From Deltaproteobacteria bacterium (GTDB taxonomy: Bacteria; Desulfobacterota; Desulfobacteria; Desulfobacterales; Desulfatirhabdiaceae): a DNA stretch of 11,834 nucleotides. The stretch covers positions 1-11,834 of the forward strand of contig JAJYBO010000067.1 in assembly GCA_021778975.1 (NCBI GenBank). Direction: 5' to 3'. A program made the position numbers and the translations under genes. The notes under the pieces were generated by a model. That model was not told where the DNA came from. It worked only from the letters and a program-made list of their open reading frames with translations, and made no database searches. This document shows positions 6,559 to 11,834 of the stretch, one piece after another (position 1 is the first letter of the stretch; each line of letters opens with the position of its first letter).

Positions 6559-8244
6559 ATGAATTTATCCGTTCAAAAATTACCGTCTCATCACGGTTAC
6601 TGGGTCGAAGGCGACATATCTCCATCCAGCGACATACAGGCTGTTCGGGATGCCCTGTATGCCGTTACCCACCCTCTGGTACTGGTGAATGCGGGAAGCG
6701 ATTCTCCCGCCGCGGCATCCGGCGGCTGTGTGATATCCGAGCTTTCCTCGGGCGCCGCAATTCCGATAACCGCCGGGCCCCAGAAAAAATCTTATCCCTT
6801 GCTGGCGTTCGCGCCATCGCTTCAACCGGAAGACCTGGGAGACGCGGGTTTTAAAAACCGATACCATCTGCGCTATGCCTGCATCGCCGGCGCCATGGCC
6901 AACGGTATTACATCCGTGGCGATGGTAGAAGCCATGGCCAGAGCAGGAATGATGGGGTTTTTTGGTGCAGCCGGGCTGACGCTGTCTGAAGTTGAAAACG
7001 CCATTGTTGATGTTCAGCACAAACTCGGTAATCTGCCCTACGGGTTCAACCTGATTCACAGCCCTGGCGACCCGGCGCTGGAAGCCGCTGTCGCCGATTT
7101 GTATCTGAACAGAAATGTTCGACGGATCTGCGCTTCGGCCTATCTGAATCTGACGCTTCCGCTGGTGCGCTACCGGGTCTCCGGCATTCATCAGGATATT
7201 GAGGGGAACATCATCTGCCCCAATCAGGTCATCGCCAAAGTATCTCGTGAAGAAGTCGCCCGAAAATTCTTCTCGCCGCCGCCCGACAAAATCCTGGCCC
7301 AGCTCGTTGAAAGCGGACACATTTCACGACAGCAGGCGGAACTGGCCCGGCATGTTCCAATGGCTGACAGCCTGACCGCTGAAGCTGACTCCGGCGGCCA
7401 CACCGACAACCGTCCCGCCATATCGCTACTGCCCACCATCATAGCGCTTCGAGATGACATAGTACGCGCCTGCGGCTACCCACGCACCATCCCCGTAGGC
7501 CTGGGCGGCGGCATCGGAACCCCCCATGCAGCAGCAGCGGCGTTTGCGATGGGCGCCGCTTACATACTGACCGGTTCCGTTAACCAGTCCTGCACCGAAG
7601 CCGGAACCTCGGATGCTGTCAAAAAACTTTTAGCAGAAACCGCTCAGGCCGATGTCACGATGGCGCCCGCGGCGGACATGTTCGAGATGGGCGTTAAAGT
7701 TCAGGTGCTGAAACGTGGTACAATGTTCGCTCAGCGGGCAACAAAACTTTACGAATTGTACGCGGCGTACGATCGTATCGAAAAAATTCCCGGCAACACC
7801 CGCGACATTCTGGAACGGGATTATTTCAAATGTTCCCTGAGCGATGCCTGGGAAAACACGCAAGCATTTTTCCAGCGGCGGGATCCGCATCAGCTCACAC
7901 GCGCGGCGCAGGATCCACATTATAAAATGGCGCTGATTTTCAGATCTTATCTGGGGCAGTCCTCCCGATGGGCGACCGCCGGTATCCCTGACCGCAGAAT
8001 GGATTACCAGATATGGTGCGGCCCCGCCATGGGCGCTTTTAACGGGTGGGTACGGGGTTCCTTTTTGGAAGCACCGGAACAGCGCAGCGTCGTAACCATC
8101 GCCATGAACTTTCTTTTCGGAGCGTGCATACTGACACGCGCCCACTGGATACGCTCTCAGGGGGTTACGCTGCCGTCGAACATCACCACCTGTGAACCGC
8201 TGTCGCTCGACACCATCACCAGATGGCTGCATTGGCCTCAATAA
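6559..8244 (+). CDS. pfaD: PfaD-family trans-acting enoyl reductase (FMN-dependent, nitronate-monooxygenase-like)
   Basis: This 561-residue protein is the stand-alone enoyl reductase of polyunsaturated-fatty-acid/secondary-lipid synthases. It reduces the enoyl intermediate held on the ACPs of the partner megasynthase using FMN and NAD(P)H. After an N-terminal extension (about 1-85), the family core shows 'LGDAGFKNRYHLRYACIAGA' (94-113), 'GMMGFFGAAGLTLSEVENAI' (about 131-150), and the phosphate-binding 'VGLGGGIGTPHAA' (313-325) with 'TGSVNQSCTEAGTS' after it. The C-terminal PfaD-specific block has 'YLGQSSRWATAG' (464-475) and 'DYQIWCGPAMGAFNGWVRGS' (482-501), which separates it from ordinary nitropropane dioxygenases. 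Length is close to known PfaD proteins. An in-frame stop (TGA 6547-6549) lies just upstream, so ATG 6559 is the first usual start. No clear ribosome-binding site precedes it, which is odd. pfaA follows in the same direction after 303 bases. Confidence 0.95.
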   Translation: MNLSVQKLPSHHGYWVEGDISPSSDIQAVRDALYAVTHPLVLVNAGSDSPAAASGGCVISELSSGAAIPITAGPQKKSYPLLAFAPSLQPEDLGDAGFKNRYHLRYACIAGAMANGITSVAMVEAMARAGMMGFFGAAGLTLSEVENAIVDVQHKLGNLPYGFNLIHSPGDPALEAAVADLYLNRNVRRICASAYLNLTLPLVRYRVSGIHQDIEGNIICPNQVIAKVSREEVARKFFSPPPDKILAQLVESGHISRQQAELARHVPMADSLTAEADSGGHTDNRPAISLLPTIIALRDDIVRACGYPRTIPVGLGGGIGTPHAAAAAFAMGAAYILTGSVNQSCTEAGTSDAVKKLLAETAQADVTMAPAADMFEMGVKVQVLKRGTMFAQRATKLYELYAAYDRIEKIPGNTRDILERDYFKCSLSDAWENTQAFFQRRDPHQLTRAAQDPHYKMALIFRSYLGQSSRWATAGIPDRRMDYQIWCGPAMGAFNGWVRGSFLEAPEQRSVVTIAMNFLFGACILTRAHWIRSQGVTLPSNITTCEPLSLDTITRWLHWPQ

Positions 8245-8293
8245 CCGCTCAAAATTCGCCCACTCACACCATCACCGACAACCCGGAGAGGCC

Positions 8294-8365
8294 ATGCCAT
8301 TACCGATCAACATAGACGACCTCCTTCACGGTCGCTCCGTAGAATGGGAGCGACCGATCTTTTAG
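8294..8365 (+). pseudogene. 5' remnant of an AlbA_2 (COG2865-like) gene, or a 23-residue leader peptide
   Basis: ATG 8294 is preceded by GGAG (8285-8288) at 5 bases and opens a 23-codon frame ending in TAG 8363-8365. Its product begins 'MPLPINIDDLLHGRSVEWER'. This closely matches, from memory, the N-terminus of AlbA_2-domain putative ATP/nucleic-acid-binding proteins (COG2865), which usually continue with 'LEFK.GWNPE' and a further several hundred residues. Here the frame diverges after 'ER' and stops. The rest of that gene is not seen in the window. I infer a transferred and truncated gene start. A functional short leader peptide ahead of pfaA is possible but less likely. Confidence 0.55.
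8329..8363 (+). terminator. Rho-independent-terminator-like hairpin between pfaD and pfaA
   Basis: CGGTCGCTCC (8329-8338) pairs perfectly with GGAGCGACCG (8347-8356), giving a 10-bp GC-rich stem with an 8-base loop, followed by ATCTTTT (8357-8363). This is the strongest hairpin I found in the window. It would end or attenuate transcription after pfaD, or act as an RNA-processing or stability element within a pfaD-pfaA message. It overlaps the codons for 'GRSVEWER' in the AlbA_2-like remnant, so the palindrome may have arisen from coding sequence. Confidence 0.5.
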
Positions 8366-8388
8366 TTCCCCATCCTGTGGATAGCCGA

Positions 8389-8417
8389 TTGACCCTACCC
8401 ACTCATTATGGTATCTC
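8389..8417 (+). promoter_or_regulatory. Weak candidate promoter for pfaA
   Basis: TTGACC (8389-8394, five of six consensus bases) is followed after 17 bases by TATCTC (8412-8417, three of six). It lies downstream of the hairpin and inside the AT-rich segment, about 130 bases before the pfaA start. AT-rich DNA gives chance matches, so confidence is low. Confidence 0.22.
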
Positions 8418-8534
8418 TTACAGTATTTTAATAATCCTTTAACAACCATTTTATCCCATAGTTGCATACAACTTAAGATTGCTTTTCGATATCGCCATAA
8501 TCCCAGGTGGTTGCTTGCGATTTTTCGATAGTTC

Positions 8535-8540
8535 AAGGAG
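8535..8540 (+). promoter_or_regulatory. Shine-Dalgarno AAGGAG deciding the TTG start of pfaA
   Basis: AAGGAG lies 7 bases upstream of TTG 8548, which is in frame with the ketosynthase. No ATG or GTG lies in frame between the upstream stop (TAA 8440-8442) and the start of the ketosynthase domain. The only ATG very close to this site (8552) is out of frame and hits a stop after two codons. Site quality and spacing make TTG the best start. Confidence 0.7.
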
Positions 8541-8547
8541 TGTTGGA

Positions 8548-11500
8548 TTGCATGATTTAAAGTCTCCCGCACCTGTTCCAGAAGCACAGACGGCATCTAT
8601 ATCACATCGGCCGGAAACCGCCGCTGCGCCTGTCGCCATTGTCGGCATCGGGTGTATTTTCCCCAAATCTCCAGATACACGAGGATTCTGGAGACTGATC
8701 GTTCACGGACGCGATGCCATCAGCGATGTTCCAGACACCCACTGGTCGCCGGAGGATTTTTTCGATTCCGATCCCAAGTCGCCCGATCATGTGTATTGCA
8801 AAAAAGGCGGGTTTCTGCCTGTCATGGATTTCGATCCTTCGGAATTCGGCATTCCGCCCGCCATTCTGGAAGCCACGGACACATCCCAGCTCCTCGGACT
8901 GGTAACGGCAAAAATGGCGCTGACGGATGCTGGGTACGGGCCTGACGGCGGTCGTAAGTTTGATCGTCTGAAAACCAGCGTCATCTTAGGCGTTACAGGA
9001 ACTCAGGAACTGACCATTCCGCTGGCGACGCGTCTGGGGCATCCGGTATGGCGCAAAGCGCTTGAAGATACCGGCATATCTCAAGAGAAAGTGCAGAGCG
9101 TTATGCAGCGGATATCGGACGGTTTCGTGGCCTGGCAGGAAAATTCGTTTCCGGGGCTTCTGGGAAACGTGGTCGCCGGACGTATCTGCAACCGTCTCGA
9201 CCTGGGCGGCACCAACTGCGTCGTGGATGCGGCCTGCGCCAGTTCGTTCAGCGCAGTGCATCTGGCCATGATGGAACTGGCTGCATCCCGCGCCGACATG
9301 GTCATCACCGGCGGCGTGGACACGCTGAACGATATTTTCATGCACATGTGCTTCTCCCAGACCGGAATTTTATCCGCCAGCGGCGATATCCGGCCATTTT
9401 CAAAACACGCGGACGGCATCCTGCTCAGTGAAGGCATCGGCATGGTGGTGTTAAAACGCCTTTCGGACGCCGAAAGAGATCACGACCGGATTTACGCCGT
9501 CATCAGAGGCATCGGAACTTCCAGCGACGCCAAATCCCAGAGCATTTACGCCCCCAGAGCCGAAGGTCAAGCCCGCGCGCTGCGTGAAGCTTATCTTCAG
9601 TCAGACATCCATCCTGAAACCATCGGACTGATTGAAGCCCATGGAACCGGCACCCGGGTGGGAGACTTGGTGGAATTCACGGCGCTGAGACAGGTTTTCG
9701 GCGAATCTCCCTCATCAGACGCTGCGGCGTCACGGTTGCAGCACTGCGCCATCGGGTCGGTCAAATCAATGATCGGCCACGCCAAGGCGGCCGCCGGCGC
9801 CGCCGGGCTGATCAAGGCGGCGCTCTCCCTTTATCACAAGGTGCTTCCACCGACGCTGAAAGCCAGAGAACCGGATCCCGCTCTCAGAATCGAAGATAGC
9901 CCGTTTTATCTCAATCACGCCGCCGTCCCATGGTTTGCCGACGCCTCCCATCCCCGCAGGGCAGGCGTCAGCGCTTTCGGGTTTGGCGGCAGCAACTTTC
10001 ATATCGTACTCGAAGAACATCAACCGCAGAAACCGGAAATTGCCTGGGACGGAAGCGTTGAAATCTTTGCGCTCTCCGCCGACTCTCAGGATGCCCTCCG
10101 TGAAGCGGTTGATGGTTGGCGGACACAGGCCCTCAGGGAATTTCCGGATGCCGAATTTCCGTATCACGCCGCCCGAACCCGCGCCGCGTTCTCCGCCCGA
10201 TCGCCCTTCCGGCTGCTGATGGTGCTGCGCCGTCCGGATCCGGATACTTCATGGGCGGAATTATTGCAAAACGCCTGCGCCGAAGCTCTGGAAACGCTCG
10301 ACACGCCGCCAGGGCAACCGGCCAGAAACGCCTCATCCCGAATTTTTTTCGGAACCGGCGCTTCCGAAGGAAAAACAGCGTTTCTGTTTCCCGGACAGGG
10401 AAGTCAGTATGTCGGAATGGCCAAAGAACTGGCCTGCATGTTTCCCCGCGTTCTGAACGCCGTCACCACTGCCGATGCGGTTTTCGATACATTTTCATCT
10501 TCTCGCGGCATTCCTGCGGATGTTCGTCTGAGTGCGCGGATTTATCCGGCTGCAGGCGTGGATGACGCCCGGAAGCACGAACTGAAACAGGCGCTACAAT
10601 CCACCCGCATCGCCCAACCGGCCATTGGCGCCGCCAGTTTCGGAATGTTCGGAATTCTGAAAGATTTCGGCGTGATTCCCGATGCCGTTTGCGGGCACAG
10701 TTACGGTGAATTGACGGCGCTGGCCTGCGCCGGCCGAATTTCCCCGGAATCTTTTCTGACCCTTTCCGCCGCCCGCGGATATTTCATGGAGCAGGCCGGA
10801 AGTAAAAAAGACGCCGGACTCATGATCGCCGTCAAAGCGCCGGCGGACGCCTTGGGCGCCCTTATCCGCGAATCCTCATGTCCGGTTGTCATCGCCAATT
10901 TGAACAGCCCCTCTCAGAGTGTTCTGTCCGGATCCGCCGAAGCCATTCTGGAGGCGGAGTCTCTGTGCAGACAGCATGGATTTTCCACCGTCCGCCTGCC
11001 GGTCGCAGCGGCCTTTCACAGCCCGCTGGTTGAAGACGCCCGCAACCCGTTTGAAGCGCTTCTAGAATCCATCGAATTTCGACCTTCCGCCATTCCGGTC
11101 ATCGCCAATGTCACGGCAAGTCCCTACCCTGAAGATCCGCAAGATGCCCGTTCACTGCTCGCAGGCCAGATCACCCGTCCGGTTCGGTTTATGGAGAGCA
11201 TCGAATACCTGTACGCCTCCGGCGTCCGCACATTCGTGGAGGCAGGCCCCAGAGCCATTCTCACCGGACTGGTGCGCGCCATTCTCAAAAACCGGCCGGC
11301 CCTGGCGCTGGCGATGGATGCTTCGTCCGGAAAAGAATCCTCGTTGGGCGATCTGGCGACCGTTCTTTGCAGACTCGCCGCCGCAGGACATGTTGTGCAA
11401 CTGACTGACTGGGAAGGCGGCGGCCCGTCGGCGCCGCCCCGCAAAGCCCGTATGAAAGTAGCGCTTTCCGGCGCCAATTACCGAAACCCTGAAGCAAAAA

Positions 11501-11834
11501 AGCCGAGGGTTCGCCTGCCGAATCCGACGACTGCAAACACCGCTGCGCATGTGCCGCCGCAACCTCAGAAATCCGCCCCCGTCCAAGCGCCGTCCGCGCC
11601 GGTTTCTTCCCGACAACCCTCAACCTCCCCCCGAAAAGGGGTGGAACCCGTGGAAAATTTCATGAGCCCCAAACCCAAATCGTTTTTTTCAGAAAATTCG
11701 GCGTCTGTCAGTGTGCGGACAATGCCGCAGGATATCGTCTCCCGCGCCCTTCAGGCCGTTCAGGAAGGTCTGAAATCCATGCAGGAATTGCAACGCCAGA
11801 CCGCCGAAACCCACAAATTGTTTCTGCAAACCCA
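8548..11834 (+). CDS. pfaA: PfaA-type polyketide/PUFA synthase: KS-AT-linker (3' end outside window)
   Basis: The frame is open to the window end with at least 1095 residues. The ketosynthase spans about 29-490: Cys230 in 'DAACASS', His365 in 'EAHGTGTRVGD' and His411 in 'KSMIGHAKAA' complete the Cys-His-His triad, so it should be condensing-competent. The acyltransferase spans about 610-880: 'FPGQGSQYVG' (614-623), catalytic Ser718 in 'GHSYGE', Arg743 and His824 in 'AAFHS', a pattern expected for malonyl loading. A Pro/Ala/Ser-rich linker (about 960-1050) is followed by a helical segment ('LQAVQEGLKSMQELQRQ', then 'ETHKLFLQ') of the kind found just before the tandem ACPs of PfaA. The ACPs and ketoreductase should lie beyond the window. 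Start is TTG 8548. It should act with PfaD and unseen PfaB/PfaC-like subunits and a phosphopantetheinyl transferase to build a long unsaturated or modified acyl chain by an oxygen-independent route; the product is unknown. Confidence 0.93.
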   Translation, partial: MHDLKSPAPVPEAQTASISHRPETAAAPVAIVGIGCIFPKSPDTRGFWRLIVHGRDAISDVPDTHWSPEDFFDSDPKSPDHVYCKKGGFLPVMDFDPSEFGIPPAILEATDTSQLLGLVTAKMALTDAGYGPDGGRKFDRLKTSVILGVTGTQELTIPLATRLGHPVWRKALEDTGISQEKVQSVMQRISDGFVAWQENSFPGLLGNVVAGRICNRLDLGGTNCVVDAACASSFSAVHLAMMELAASRADMVITGGVDTLNDIFMHMCFSQTGILSASGDIRPFSKHADGILLSEGIGMVVLKRLSDAERDHDRIYAVIRGIGTSSDAKSQSIYAPRAEGQARALREAYLQSDIHPETIGLIEAHGTGTRVGDLVEFTALRQVFGESPSSDAAASRLQHCAIGSVKSMIGHAKAAAGAAGLIKAALSLYHKVLPPTLKAREPDPALRIEDSPFYLNHAAVPWFADASHPRRAGVSAFGFGGSNFHIVLEEHQPQKPEIAWDGSVEIFALSADSQDALREAVDGWRTQALREFPDAEFPYHAARTRAAFSARSPFRLLMVLRRPDPDTSWAELLQNACAEALETLDTPPGQPARNASSRIFFGTGASEGKTAFLFPGQGSQYVGMAKELACMFPRVLNAVTTADAVFDTFSSSRGIPADVRLSARIYPAAGVDDARKHELKQALQSTRIAQPAIGAASFGMFGILKDFGVIPDAVCGHSYGELTALACAGRISPESFLTLSAARGYFMEQAGSKKDAGLMIAVKAPADALGALIRESSCPVVIANLNSPSQSVLSGSAEAILEAESLCRQHGFSTVRLPVAAAFHSPLVEDARNPFEALLESIEFRPSAIPVIANVTASPYPEDPQDARSLLAGQITRPVRFMESIEYLYASGVRTFVEAGPRAILTGLVRAILKNRPALALAMDASSGKESSLGDLATVLCRLAAAGHVVQLTDWEGGGPSAPPRKARMKVALSGANYRNPEAKKPRVRLPNPTTANTAAHVPPQPQKSAPVQAPSAPVSSRQPSTSPRKGVEPVENFMSPKPKSFFSENSASVSVRTMPQDIVSRALQAVQEGLKSMQELQRQTAETHKLFLQT

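Larger units (their letters stand above)
8245..8547 (+). other. Intergenic region between pfaD and pfaA with a gene remnant, hairpin and AT-rich segment
   Basis: This 303-base gap holds no intact recognisable gene. It contains a 23-codon frame resembling the start of an AlbA_2-type gene (8294-8365), a hairpin overlapping that frame (8329-8363), and an AT-rich part. Hand count gives 44 G/C in 130 bases (34%) over 8401-8530, well below the visibly GC-rich flanking genes. The low GC and the gene remnant suggest an insertion followed by decay. A minus-strand open frame spans 8300-8596 but has no ribosome-binding site and no family I recognise. The gap ends at the pfaA ribosome-binding site. Confidence 0.7.

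Noticed and set aside
6546..6854. Plus-strand ATG frame at 6546 overlapping the start of pfaD
   Set aside because: It is out of frame with the conserved PfaD sequence and its product is Arg/Ser-rich without a domain.
8300..8596. Minus-strand open frame (98 codons) across the pfaD-pfaA gap
   Set aside because: No ribosome-binding site precedes its ATG, it begins inside the pfaA N-terminal coding region, and I recognise no family. It may still be a remnant within the AT-rich insert, but it is not supported as a gene.
10116..10565. 149-codon plus-strand frame within pfaA
   Set aside because: It lies in an alternative frame of the KS-AT linker and acyltransferase coding region and has Arg/Ser-rich, non-protein-like composition.
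1..11834. CRISPR arrays, tRNA or rRNA genes, intact insertion sequences
   Set aside because: No regularly spaced direct repeats, tRNA-like cloverleaf, rRNA-like sequence or transposase was recognised on reading both strands.

Overview
The window reads as one stretch of a moderately GC-rich bacterial chromosome with all convincing genes on the plus strand. Gene content and protein style suggest an anaerobic Desulfobacterota (former Deltaproteobacteria), probably Desulfobacterales-like: a cytidylate-kinase-like/BON protein of a type I associate with sulfate reducers, a SulP anion transporter, dense two-component signalling genes and a PfaA/PfaD-type lipid synthase. This taxonomic placement is inference; no rRNA or other marker gene is present.

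Region 1 (1-6427) is a tightly packed, probably co-transcribed array: the C-terminal end of a TetR-like regulator; a SulP transporter with a STAS domain and an unusual insertion of about 140 residues; a fusion of cytidylate-kinase-like, BON-like and receiver domains; a membrane sensor histidine kinase; a single-domain response regulator overlapping the kinase gene by 20 bases; and a small histidine-kinase-like protein that keeps the phospho-acceptor histidine but has lost the ATP-binding boxes, overlapping the regulator by 4 bases. The two receivers resemble each other and the two H-boxes resemble each other, so the array looks like one phosphorelay built partly by duplication, with a transporter at its head. 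No DNA-binding output domain is seen in the signalling genes. An eight-C tract just upstream of the response-regulator start would fuse kinase and regulator into one hybrid protein if one C were lost.

Region 2 (6428-6558) is a 131-base gap with a possible weak hairpin and a perfect TTGACA box.

Region 3 (6559-11834) holds pfaD (FMN-dependent trans-acting enoyl reductase) and the 5' part of pfaA (ketosynthase, malonyl-type acyltransferase, then the linker and helix expected before tandem ACPs; cut by the window end). These are core parts of a polyunsaturated-fatty-acid-synthase-like (secondary lipid) iterative megasynthase. Between them lies a 303-base gap holding an apparent 5' remnant of an AlbA_2-type (COG2865-like) gene, a strong hairpin with a T-rich tail, and an AT-rich segment (34% GC over 8401-8530) that ends at a good ribosome-binding site and an apparent TTG start for pfaA.

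The points most worth following are the SulP/kinase-like/phosphorelay array, the poly-C fusion switch, and the gene remnant with its hairpin inside the pfaD-pfaA junction.
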